Assembly (NCBI GenBank): GCA_041674745.1
Contig: JBAYVD010000006.1
Coordinates: 1 to 64,000 of the forward strand
DNA: 64,000 nucleotides
Direction: 5' to 3'
Source of the DNA: UBA2040 sp041674745
GTDB lineage: Bacteria; Bacteroidota; Bacteroidia; Flavobacteriales_D; Crocinitomicaceae
The position numbers were made by a program, and so were the translations under genes. How positions within the stretch are numbered: the stretch's first letter is position 1; each line of letters opens with the position of its first letter. The notes below the pieces were generated by a model, which had not been told where the DNA came from, did not search any database, and saw nothing but the letters and a program-made list of their open reading frames with translations. This document shows positions 1 to 7,296 of this stretch, piece after piece.

Positions 1-117
1 AGTCAAAAATCAAACGTAAAAAAGGTGGTTCACTTTGGAGCGGAATACTATGTTCAATTTGCTCCGGAATAGGTGGTTCACTTTACTGCGGAATGGGTGG
101 CTCACTTTCAGCGGAAT
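1..117. mobile_element. Terminus of an IS21-like insertion element (multiple terminal repeats)
   Basis: Three near-identical units of about 23 bp start at positions 24, 72 and 96. Each reads GGTGG(T/C)TCACTTT, then about five bases, then CGGAAT; an extra CTCCGGAAT half-unit sits at 62-70. Clustered terminal repeats of this kind are typical of IS21-family ends, which bind the IstA transposase. No transposase gene is visible, so the element body would lie to the left of the window. The family assignment is from pattern memory and not proven. A diverged inverted copy of positions 43-98 lies at about 7145-7205. Confidence 0.5.
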
Positions 118-249
118 TTCCAGCCATGCAACCAATTTGTTCTCAAGAAAAAACTTGACAATACTATTTAACATATTTTGATTATTTTTTTTGACAAACG
201 AATAAAGCCCTTACTACAATTGCGAAGGGTACTTATCAAAAAAAATAAA

Positions 250-717
250 TCAAATACGGAATACTTGGTGAAGGATTGAAATATCCTTTAAGATTATTGG
301 AGGGTCATATTGAACAAAATTCGGCTTTTCAGTAAAAAGCTCGAATAAATCAAAATTTGGTAAAAGGATAACGGCTAAAACAATAACTTGTTGAATCTGA
401 TCGAATGAAAAATCAAAAGTTTTTGAATCTCCATTACTTTCCAAAACTATTGTCTCATTATGACAACAACTACCTTGTTCCATAATTGGATTATCACATT
501 TTTCAACATCATTTTGAGACTCTTTACAGCAAGAGTGATTCACAACTTTGTCAACTTTCGTCATTTCACATGACTTAGTCGTTCCAAAAAAGTTTAAACT
601 TTGTAGTTCATTTCCACAAAAATGTACATCCATAGAAAATGCAATTGATGAAGAAAACATCAAGAGTGCCATAAATGCGGCCACTATTCTAGATCGATAT
701 GAAAATTGCTTATTCAC
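250..717 (-). CDS. Small cysteine-rich HYC_CC_PP-type protein
   Basis: This 155-residue protein starts with a hydrophobic segment (about residues 11-28) that would act as a signal peptide or anchor. It then carries His-Phe-Cys at 32-34, Cys-Cys pairs at 63-64 and 84-85, a second hydrophobic stretch (108-122) and Pro-Pro at 139-140. This order (HYC, CC, CC, PP) matches a small Bacteroidota family named after these motifs, which is usually found beside metal-efflux or copper genes. The cysteines and histidines suggest metal binding at the envelope, but no reaction is known. It is the last gene of the minus-strand copper module and has a paralogue at 6448-6837, so the two bracket the module. Identity to the family is good; function is inferred from context only. 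Confidence 0.65.
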   Translation of the reverse strand: MNKQFSYRSRIVAAFMALLMFSSSIAFSMDVHFCGNELQSLNFFGTTKSCEMTKVDKVVNHSCCKESQNDVEKCDNPIMEQGSCCHNETIVLESNGDSKTFDFSFDQIQQVIVLAVILLPNFDLFELFTEKPNFVQYDPPIILKDISILHQVFRI

Positions 718-1255
718 TGGAAATTTGATAAATGCTAAGTTACAAATTATATTGTTGTTTACTAAGCTTATCTTTTATCATTATTGCAATTCTAACTACT
801 AAATTTCATTTAACATTTTAAAATACTAGGAATAAATACGGTTTTTTAATTATTGATTATGGAATTAATCTACAATTCACTTCAAATATTATTGAGACAT
901 GAAGCTAAAAAATGAAACGTAACGAACAACTGCAAATCTCCCTCCAAATTAATTTCAAAAAATGATGAATTAACCAACTCTACATGGGGTTTCATCCTTT
1001 TATTTAAATATTTTTTCCATATTTAGACGATGACACAAGCGTTTTATAGTAATTACAAGTACTTTTTGATTTGGGTTGAAAATTAGTTCAAGAAATTTTA
1101 GGTTCTCAACGTGAATAACAGGATAAAATACCCCCTTGATACGAAAGAAAGTATAGAGATAAGTGCTATCCATTGTTCATGCGAATGCAACTTCATTGAC
1201 AATTGAGAACGGCTAAAGCAAGTAAATTTTGGAGAAATAAATGTCCTATTTTAAT
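718..1255. other. Intergenic stretch with one degenerate repeat and hairpin
   Basis: About 540 bp of AT-rich DNA between the HYC_CC_PP gene and the small barrel gene. I see no convincing gene on either strand; a plus-strand open frame reaching into this stretch (548-802) lies mostly antisense to the 250-717 gene. The only structure I recognise is the repeat/hairpin at 927-1003, listed separately. Confidence 0.6.
927..1003 (+). repeat. Degenerate third copy of the ~81-bp cassette repeat, with hairpin
   Basis: Positions 927-948 match the middle of the repeats at 7007 and 12370 (CAACT-CAAATC-CCCTCCAA core). The part after that is shortened, but the following hairpin has the same arms as the one at 12455-12498: GATGAA at 964-969 and TTCATC at 991-996, each in a shared GATGAATTAACC...GGGG..TTCATCC context, followed by a T-rich run. 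It therefore looks like a deleted copy of the 12.4-kb repeat plus its terminator. Confidence 0.55.
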
Positions 1256-1888
1256 TTAAAAGAGATAATAAAGCTGAGCTACGAATAACAAATTATTTCC
1301 TCGCATGCCATTTTGATAAAAAGTTTTAGAATAAATTTGCTTGAATCCGGAATTCGCAGTCATTTGAAATTGTAGCGCTTGATTTTGAAATACTGGTATT
1401 TGATACCCCATCCCTATTGATCCACCGAGATCAATTTTTGAAAATTCTTCATGAATATCATCTTTTCCCGTGTCATAGATTCGATTACTTAAGAACAAAG
1501 TATGTTGGGTTATACCAATTCTAGCGTAAAATTTATTGGTGGGACTGTTATTAATTAAAAACTGAGTACCCAATTCTACGTCCCAATAATTCAAACTATA
1601 TCGCAATTTTGGGGCACCCAAATAATTTTTAAATCTGACTCCACGTTGCTGAAATCCCGTTTGAGCGTAAAACCCCCACCGTTTCGATCTATTGACTTCA
1701 AATTTCAATGAGGCCCCTTGGTTCATCTTAAAACTATATTCATTATTCAGTAATTGCTGATTTCCGTTATTTACAATTGAATAAAATGTTGAAACCCCAG
1801 CTGAATAACCAATACCAAAATGATGGGTTTTCTGTGAATAACTCGTTCTACCCAGGAATAAAAACAATAAAACTAAGATCGATCTCAT
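1256..1888 (-). CDS. Outer-membrane beta-barrel protein (porin-like, small)
   Basis: Predicted secreted barrel of about 210 residues. I chose the ATG at 1888 because it gives a clean signal peptide (MRSILVLLFLFLG then Ser-Gln) and avoids overlapping the upstream oxidase gene. A longer reading from 1912 would overlap it by 14 bp. The mature part alternates hydrophobic and polar residues, has many Tyr/Phe and Gly (for example GIGYSAG, YARIGIT), and ends in Tyr-Leu-Phe, a typical C-terminal barrel-insertion signal. It resembles the general outer-membrane beta-barrel (OMP_b-brl) class. It lies 10 bp downstream of the Tat-type multicopper oxidase and is probably cotranscribed with it. Substrate unknown; a copper-related role is inferred only from position. 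Confidence 0.6.
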   Translation of the reverse strand: MRSILVLLFLFLGRTSYSQKTHHFGIGYSAGVSTFYSIVNNGNQQLLNNEYSFKMNQGASLKFEVNRSKRWGFYAQTGFQQRGVRFKNYLGAPKLRYSLNYWDVELGTQFLINNSPTNKFYARIGITQHTLFLSNRIYDTGKDDIHEEFSKIDLGGSIGMGYQIPVFQNQALQFQMTANSGFKQIYSKTFYQNGMRGNNLLFVAQLYYLF

Positions 1889-1898
1889 CTTTGAAATA

Positions 1899-3386
1899 TT
1901 ATACGATTTCAAATTGCAACATCATTCCGTCATCTTCATGTTCCAAGTTATGGCAATGCAGAATGAACACACCTAAGTTTCCTCCGAAGGTCATGATTGT
2001 GCGCACCTTCTCACCGGGCAGAACTAAAACTGTGTCTTTCCACCCCGTTTCACTTGCAATAAGGTTATTCCTTCCTCCAATTCTATCTAAGATTTGAAAC
2101 TGGACACCATGAATGTGCATTGGATGTGCTTCTTTCCCCATCGAATTGTCAAATTCCCAAATTTCTGTGGTGCCTGATTGAACCGTTTCATTGATTGCCG
2201 AGGAATCGAAAGTCAACCCATTAATCGTATGGCCTCCCATATTTCCAGAACCCATTCCCATGCTCATATTTCCAATTTCGAACAATCTCGTTTTTAGGGC
2301 ACTCGATTCAGGAATTGGGGGAACTACACTTAGGTTTATTGGGATAGAATATACCATTGGATTTTGCTGGCCAATTATAAATTTCATAATTCTAAATTCT
2401 TGTAATCCCTGAACTCCAGCATTTGAAAATGGAGAACTCGACAAGAATAACTCTGTTCCAAGTGCATAAATGGAAAAATCAATCAATAAATCCAGTCGTT
2501 CTCCAGGTCCTAACAGGATAGAATTTGTTGTTTCTGGAGAAGCTAATAATCCTCCGTCTGATCCTATGATGGTAAAATTGTCGTTGGTGCTCAAAGCTAG
2601 GTTGTAAATTCTTGCATTTGAACCGTTTAAAACTCTGAAACGATAGATAGTCGTTTCAACAATTAGATTTGGTGAATATTTTCCATTCACTAATGGATAT
2701 TCCCCTAAATAACCAGTCATGATTTCTCCCATTTGTAGAGAATAGTCGATAGAATAATCTGGAAAAATTCTTTTATCCTGTAAGATCAAAGGTACTTCTC
2801 GTACTCCATCAGGAAGATTCAAAAGATTCTCTTCAGCGTCGCGAACGATAAATCCTCCGGCTAGACCTTTGAATACCTGACTTGCTGTAGCGCCATCAGG
2901 ATGTGGATGATACCAATAAAAAGATGCCCTTTGATTGACTTGGTAAACGTATGTAAAAGTTGAACCACTCGTAATTACATCCATTGGATGTCCGTCCATA
3001 TCCGCAGGAATTGATAAACCATGCCAATGAATATTGGTAGATTCATCTAGGCTATTTTGAACGGTTAGGGACAATTGCTCCCCTGAATTCATAACGATTA
3101 TTGGACCGAGAATACTATTGGATTGGTAAGAAAAGACCTTTGTCGTCTTCCCTGGAAATATTTGCCAATTCGTTTTTTGAACTTCGAATGTTCCGTTACC
3201 GGTTATTGAAGCTGGTATCGAAAACGGGGTGGAAAAATCTCCTTCAATGATATTCACATAACTCCCACTCTTATTTTCATCCTTATCCATTTTATGGCAT
3301 GATGAAAGGAAAAAGGAGTTGGTGTTGAGTAACCCAAAGGAAAAACTTCCTAGACCCGTTATCCTTATGAAATTTCTTCTTTCCAT
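1899..3386 (-). CDS. Multicopper oxidase, Tat-type signal / putative lipoprotein
   Basis: Multicopper oxidase of about 495 residues, expected to oxidise Cu(I) or organic substrates outside the inner membrane with reduction of O2 to water. All copper motifs are present (numbered from the ATG at 3386): HWHG at 120-123, YHPH at 159-162, HPMHIH at 421-426 and HCHNLEH at 477-483 followed by the Met ligand region. The N-terminus has a twin-arginine motif (ERRNFIRI) and then FLSSC, so it may be a Tat-exported lipoprotein. I prefer the start at 3386 because the longer reading from 3422 overlaps the upstream HMA gene and would bury the twin arginines. Only one base separates it from that gene, which suggests one transcript. 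CopA/CueO-like family membership is clear; the exact substrate is not. Confidence 0.88.
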   Translation of the reverse strand: MERRNFIRITGLGSFSFGLLNTNSFFLSSCHKMDKDENKSGSYVNIIEGDFSTPFSIPASITGNGTFEVQKTNWQIFPGKTTKVFSYQSNSILGPIIVMNSGEQLSLTVQNSLDESTNIHWHGLSIPADMDGHPMDVITSGSTFTYVYQVNQRASFYWYHPHPDGATASQVFKGLAGGFIVRDAEENLLNLPDGVREVPLILQDKRIFPDYSIDYSLQMGEIMTGYLGEYPLVNGKYSPNLIVETTIYRFRVLNGSNARIYNLALSTNDNFTIIGSDGGLLASPETTNSILLGPGERLDLLIDFSIYALGTELFLSSSPFSNAGVQGLQEFRIMKFIIGQQNPMVYSIPINLSVVPPIPESSALKTRLFEIGNMSMGMGSGNMGGHTINGLTFDSSAINETVQSGTTEIWEFDNSMGKEAHPMHIHGVQFQILDRIGGRNNLIASETGWKDTVLVLPGEKVRTIMTFGGNLGVFILHCHNLEHEDDGMMLQFEIV

Positions 3387-3387
3387 T

Positions 3388-3738
3388 TTACTCTGCCTTA
3401 CGTTTGTACTGGCAACACTCATGCAATTTTTTATAGGATTCTATTGGTGCAGTATGCGCATCGCTATCATAACCAGCATGAGCAATTTTTTTCAAAATAA
3501 CATCCAAAGTGGTTTGTGTGCTATCAAAAGTGATTGTCGCCATTTTTGAATCGACATTCCAATCTACCTTAGCTTCCTTATTTTTGAAGGCTGCTTTTTC
3601 AATTGTTTCTTTGCACATTTCACAATTCCCATATATTTTGACAGTCTGTATTTTTGATTGTTCTATTTTTCCTTCACAACCCAGTAAAAAGATTGCCATG
3701 ACGCCTAGAAGGAAAATGGATTGAATGGAATTTCTCAA
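3388..3738 (-). CDS. Heavy-metal-associated (HMA) domain lipoprotein
   Basis: A 116-residue protein with a lipoprotein signal (FLLGC, Cys21) and an HMA fold. The metal-binding Cys-Glu-Met-Cys is at 39-42, followed by the expected helix, strand and GYDSD region. C-terminal His-Glu-Cys-Cys (106-109) may add ligands. HMA domains hand Cu(I) to partner proteins; here the anchor places it in the periplasm, between the two multicopper oxidase genes. The start codon is TTG at 3738 and overlaps the TGA stop of the upstream oxidase gene (TTGA), so translation is probably coupled. A periplasmic copper chaperone role is inference; the domain is clear. Confidence 0.85.
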   Translation of the reverse strand: MRNSIQSIFLLGVMAIFLLGCEGKIEQSKIQTVKIYGNCEMCKETIEKAAFKNKEAKVDWNVDSKMATITFDSTQTTLDVILKKIAHAGYDSDAHTAPIESYKKLHECCQYKRKAE

Positions 3739-5444
3739 TTTTTAATAAAATTAGCGTTATAATAATTGTTTTTAGTGCGGATCAGCAGATGATAATTACC
3801 GTTTTTTAAAAATGAAACATCGATTTCACCTAACGAGCACTCATCCTTTTTAACGATAACTTGTCCAAGATTATCAATGATTCGAAGGTCAAATGACTGA
3901 TCATTTCCATTCAGTTTGAATTTTAAGAAGTCGGTTGTCGGATTTGGGTAAATTAACAAACTATTCGCAAGAACAAGATTATTCTTTACACCAACAAAAC
4001 CGGGAGGCACAACTAAAAACTGCCCCATCATTCCTGCATCTTCATGCATTAATATATGGCAATGGTACATATAAGGAATTACTGAATCAGCAAAGTCTTC
4101 AAATTTCGTTACAAATAATACTGAATCCCCGGTGGGAATGAATACTACATCTTTTCTCCCCTTTTCACCATCATGTGGTAAACTACCATTTCTGTCAACC
4201 AAATAAAATTGAATATCATGAATATGGAAAGGATGTCCAACCATCGTCTCATTAACCAGTTTCCAAACTTCGGTGTTATTTAATGGAATGATTAAATCAA
4301 TTCGATCCATATTAAACGAACTGTCATTAAAATAAAAAGGGCCATCCATAACCATTAAGCTATCTGCCGTGAAACGAATTGTTCGCGTGACATCCGCAGT
4401 TGCCGGATCTAATGCCAAATCGTTTTCTAGTACAGTAGGAATTGTAGTAATTGGATTGGCTGTTTGTGATACAACGTTGATTTGCAAAACGTTAAAATCA
4501 ACACCATTCAATGGACTGTCCATGGGTGGACTTCCAGCAGGCATTGGCATGGTTGGTCCGCCTTGAACGCCCATTGGCAATTCCGATGCATAGCTCATTA
4601 AATGTATAATTTGACCTTCCATTCCTGTCAGGTTGATTACAATTTCTGCTCTTTCTCCTGGGGACAATCGCACTCTAGTTGTGTCAAATGGTTGATTGAG
4701 CAAACCACCGTCTGACGCAATTTGTTTAAAAGGAATATTTCCAGAAAGTCCAAAATTAAAGGCTCTTTCACCTGATCCATTTAAAATACGCAAGCGAACA
4801 ATTTGAGCGGGAAAATTGCCAAAGACAGAATGACCATTATTCGCCATTGCGCCGTTTACCATAATTGTGCTGTCTTGCATTCCCAATGGCATTGCTTGAT
4901 TGTTAGCATCGTATTGTTGACATTGGATTACCAGCGGAAAATCATCCACGCCATATTTTCTAGGAAGAGAAAGTGCGGCTTCATTTGGATCTCGAACGAT
5001 AATTATACCTGCTGCACCTTTAATCGCTTGAATTGCAGTTTTCATATGCATATGCGGATGATACCAATATGTTGCAGCTTTATCCATTACTGTAAACTGT
5101 GGATTCCAAGAATCACCAGCCATGATTTTGGTGTGCGGACCACCATCACAATTCGAAGGAAGATGAATTCCATGCCAGTGAAGTGTCGTTGTATCATTGA
5201 TGTTATTATTGACAACCATATTCATGTTCTGGCCTTTTTCAAAAATCAAAGTAGGCCCGAGATAACTGTATTGATTGTAGGCATACGTGTACGTTTTACT
5301 GCCGGTTGGAAAAAACTGCACACTGTCTTTGTGCATGGTCAACGTTATATTCGGGCCAACCAAAGTGTCGGGTACTAACAATGGGGTCTGGGCTTCTGTG
5401 TGTAAACACAAAAGAACCAGACCGATTGATAAAATCGTCTTCAT
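3735..5444 (-). CDS. Multicopper oxidase with T9SS type A sorting domain
   Basis: A 569-residue secreted oxidase. After a Sec signal peptide (about 1-18) the cupredoxin motifs follow in order: HWHG at 89-92, YHPHMH at 128-133, HPFHIH in the third domain, and HCHILMH at 461-467 with downstream Met-Met. A tail of about 70 residues from YPNPTT (about 499) is a T9SS type A sorting domain, so the enzyme should be exported across the outer membrane and attached to the surface or released. A Met-rich loop (MPMPAGSPPM) is consistent with Cu(I) oxidation as in CueO, but this is inference. It is cotranscribed with and overlaps the HMA gene. Having one Tat/lipoprotein and one T9SS oxidase in the same unit suggests copper handling in two compartments. 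Confidence 0.9.
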   Translation of the reverse strand: MKTILSIGLVLLCLHTEAQTPLLVPDTLVGPNITLTMHKDSVQFFPTGSKTYTYAYNQYSYLGPTLIFEKGQNMNMVVNNNINDTTTLHWHGIHLPSNCDGGPHTKIMAGDSWNPQFTVMDKAATYWYHPHMHMKTAIQAIKGAAGIIIVRDPNEAALSLPRKYGVDDFPLVIQCQQYDANNQAMPLGMQDSTIMVNGAMANNGHSVFGNFPAQIVRLRILNGSGERAFNFGLSGNIPFKQIASDGGLLNQPFDTTRVRLSPGERAEIVINLTGMEGQIIHLMSYASELPMGVQGGPTMPMPAGSPPMDSPLNGVDFNVLQINVVSQTANPITTIPTVLENDLALDPATADVTRTIRFTADSLMVMDGPFYFNDSSFNMDRIDLIIPLNNTEVWKLVNETMVGHPFHIHDIQFYLVDRNGSLPHDGEKGRKDVVFIPTGDSVLFVTKFEDFADSVIPYMYHCHILMHEDAGMMGQFLVVPPGFVGVKNNLVLANSLLIYPNPTTDFLKFKLNGNDQSFDLRIIDNLGQVIVKKDECSLGEIDVSFLKNGNYHLLIRTKNNYYNANFIKN

Positions 5445-5464
5445 ACTATTATTTTGAGATAGAA

Positions 5465-6352
5465 TTAATTGACTACTACAGGAAAACTTTCCGTTTTTGT
5501 ACTTGAATTTATTCTTACTACGTAGTTTCCTTTTGCAAGGCCCGCAGCGGGAATTGAAAAAGTATTTTTTCCTTGAATGATTTCAGCTTTGTTGACGATC
5601 AAAATTTCGCCTGTTATGCTAATCAATTCATACGAAATAGATTGTGCTTCTTTTGAATCAAGGATTAAAGTGAAATTTTCTGAGGTTGGATTGGGGAAAA
5701 TTGCCAATTCTGAAAACAGAGTCTGTGTTTTCAATCCTGCAATATCTCCGGAGAAAGTTAAATTATCCACCCATAAATAGTCTAGATTTGTAGGGTTAGT
5801 TCCGCTTGCTTTTAAAACAATGATGCATGAATCTGGTGATTGAGCATATGTATACACAAATGGAATGGAAAAATTTGTCCAACTCATTGCCATACCTGTT
5901 AGTGTTTTATTTGCAGTTGCAACAATAATTCGTGAATTTGTGCTAGCATCCCAACGCGTAAGTTGCGCGCTCAATGAGCCTTGGCTAGAGCCAAATATCA
6001 TGTGTTGCCATCTTCCCGTGAAATTTACAGGTTGTTGATTATAGGCAAATCCGGAAATTGGCTGTTGTGTTGTCGGGTCTAAAACTCCACAAACAGCAAT
6101 TCCATTCGCTACAGTTGGCCCCATTGTTTTAGAGGTTATTTTTAAATAAGATGCCCCCGGATTTCCTGGTGTTCCTTTCTCAACCGTGTAAACACTACCT
6201 ACAGAGGTGTAATCATTCAAAGTTGCCCAACCATCTGGGTTTTCATATGTCCCCATGTTATTCCATGTTTCAAAACTAGCATTTGGAATTTGAGCATTGA
6301 ATGAGGAGGTAATTGAAGCAAAAGCGATTACTGATAATATAGACTTTTTCAT
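5465..6352 (-). CDS. T9SS-secreted protein, possible carbohydrate-binding (PCMD-like) domain
   Basis: About 295 residues from the ATG at 6352. That start gives a normal signal peptide (MKKSILSVIAFASI then NAQ); a longer reading from 6397 adds an unlikely N-terminus. The mature protein begins with PNASFETWNNMG and GWATLND, a pattern I associate with jelly-roll domains annotated as PCMD or glycan-binding, and it has a conserved-looking LDYLWVDNLTF strand. The C-terminus has FPNPTSENF and a T9SS type A tail ending in FPVVVN. It lies 20 bp upstream of the T9SS multicopper oxidase and likely heads that operon. What it binds is unknown; a surface partner of the oxidase is a guess from position. Confidence 0.65.
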   Translation of the reverse strand: MKKSILSVIAFASITSSFNAQIPNASFETWNNMGTYENPDGWATLNDYTSVGSVYTVEKGTPGNPGASYLKITSKTMGPTVANGIAVCGVLDPTTQQPISGFAYNQQPVNFTGRWQHMIFGSSQGSLSAQLTRWDASTNSRIIVATANKTLTGMAMSWTNFSIPFVYTYAQSPDSCIIVLKASGTNPTNLDYLWVDNLTFSGDIAGLKTQTLFSELAIFPNPTSENFTLILDSKEAQSISYELISITGEILIVNKAEIIQGKNTFSIPAAGLAKGNYVVRINSSTKTESFPVVVN

Positions 6353-6390
6353 AATAAAACATTTAAAATTGAATTCAATAATTGATTTTA

Positions 6391-6436
6391 AGCACAATAT
6401 TTAGTGCTGACATTATTTTGAGAGTCATCCCTCAAA
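6391..6436. promoter_or_regulatory. Two inverted repeats upstream of the copper operon (candidate operator)
   Basis: Two perfect inverted repeats lie just upstream of the first gene of the oxidase operon (start 6352): AGCAC-8 nt-GTGCT at 6391-6408 and TTTGAG-8 nt-CTCAAA at 6417-6436. Both have eight-base spacers and their centres are about 27 bp apart. Position and symmetry suit a dimeric metal-responsive regulator, but no regulator gene is nearby and I recognise no known consensus. Confidence 0.35.
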
Positions 6437-6447
6437 TGCCATTTAAA

Positions 6448-6837
6448 TCAGATTATTAAAACTCTATTTTTTATGAAAATGGGTACCTTGACATGCAATG
6501 GTGGTGCATCATAAATCCGCGAATAACTCGTTCTATCCTTAGGCACATCCGTTCGTATTAAGAAATGAAATTCAATAGGTTCAATTATTACCAATAATGG
6601 TTGAATTTCAGCAAATTTGTCGATTTGCAATTGACTGTCTTTTACCTTAAAATATTTCGTTTCATCGTGACAACAGCCTTTGGATTTTTCACTTTTTCCA
6701 CAGCAGCTCCTAGGAGTGAATAATGAAACGCTTTTCAATTCCCCACAACAATAGTGAGCTTTTACCGATAAACCAGTCGAAGTCACTGAGTAAATCAGAA
6801 CAAAAAACAAAATTATTGTTAATCTAAAGGATTTCAT
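6448..6837 (-). CDS. Small cysteine-rich HYC_CC_PP-type protein
   Basis: A 129-residue protein with an N-terminal signal or anchor (about 6-22), His-Tyr-Cys-Cys at 28-31, Cys-Cys at 45-46 and 55-56, and Pro-Pro at 112-113 before a basic, hydrophobic end. This is a closer match to the HYC_CC_PP pattern than the paralogue at 250-717; the two share motif order and the phrase CCH(D/N)ET. Proteins of this family usually sit with heavy-metal resistance genes in Bacteroidota. It lies upstream of, and in the same direction as, the copper oxidase operon. The gap contains two inverted repeats, so it may form its own transcript. Metal binding is inferred from the cysteines and the context. Confidence 0.7.
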   Translation of the reverse strand: MKSFRLTIILFFVLIYSVTSTGLSVKAHYCCGELKSVSLFTPRSCCGKSEKSKGCCHDETKYFKVKDSQLQIDKFAEIQPLLVIIEPIEFHFLIRTDVPKDRTSYSRIYDAPPLHVKVPIFIKNRVLII

Positions 6838-7006
6838 ACAAATTCATTTTTGCTAAAGTATGAAAAGAGTGGATGATAAATACAAATTAGTTTGGTTCAT
6901 TATTGAAGTCCTATCGAAATGGTTATAGTACCCCTAATATTTAAGCCCGCTTTCCATCAAAACTCTATTATTCATAAAACTACCTCAGAAATAACAATTC
7001 AAAAAA

Positions 7007-7087
7007 TTGTCAAAAACACTCAAAAAAGTGCATTCAACAACTCCAAATCACCCTCCAAAAAGTTCGAAAAGCCTCCTCCGATTCCAC
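7007..7087 (+). repeat. ~81-bp direct repeat, copy A
   Basis: From TTGTCAAAAA to TCCAC, this stretch is about 90% identical to 12370-12451 in the same orientation. By eye there are seven mismatches and one inserted base. The last third (GTTCGAAAA-CCTCC-TCCGA-TCCAC) has a faint likeness to the 3' end of a tRNA or tmRNA, but I cannot fold it into one. Confidence 0.8.
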
Positions 7088-7095
7088 TTAATTAA

Positions 7096-7129
7096 AAAAC
7101 CCTTGAAAGTCTTTACTTTCAAGGGTTTT
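7096..7129. terminator. Stem-loop, bidirectional terminator
   Basis: Perfect 15-bp inverted repeat (AAAACCCTTGAAAGT / ACTTTCAAGGGTTTT) with a 4-nt loop. Flanking A and T runs allow use from either strand. It follows the repeat copy directly and sits between the PAS/SpoIIE gene end and the HYC_CC_PP gene. Confidence 0.75.
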
Positions 7130-7144
7130 CTTATTTATATGACT

Positions 7145-7205
7145 GGATATTCCGACCAAACTGAACCACCTATTCCGGAGCAAAGAGAACATAGTATCCA
7201 GCATT
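7145..7205 (-). mobile_element. Relic of an IS21-like terminus, inverted relative to 1-117
   Basis: Read on the minus strand, this segment matches positions 43-98: ATACTATGTTC, then CTCCGGAATAGGTGGTTCA, then CGGAAT. There are scattered mismatches and one deletion. No transposase gene is attached, so it is a remnant or a solo end. Confidence 0.5.
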
Positions 7206-7296
7206 AAAATGAACTCATCAAAACGTTATTTACTGACCAGTCATTGTCAAAAAAATGAAAGAAAATCATTCAAACCTGGACGCAAAGTAGAAGTTT

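Larger units (their letters stand above)
6838..7296. other. Intergenic boundary between copper module and sensory operon
   Basis: No convincing gene. The stretch holds, in order, the first full copy of the ~81-bp repeat (7007-7087), a perfect stem-loop (7096-7129) and a partial inverted IS21-like end (7145-7205). A plus-strand open frame at 7007-7207 merely runs through these repeats. Confidence 0.7.

Noticed and set aside
4803..5378. 191-residue plus-strand open frame
   Set aside because: Lies wholly antisense to the multicopper oxidase, has an atypical composition (many Cys, His and Ile clusters) and no recognisable domain.
7007..7087. tRNA or tmRNA 3'-end likeness of the 81-bp repeat
   Set aside because: GTTCGAA and the CTCCAC-like end suggest a T-arm and acceptor, but I could not pair a T-stem or acceptor stem, so I list it only as a repeat.
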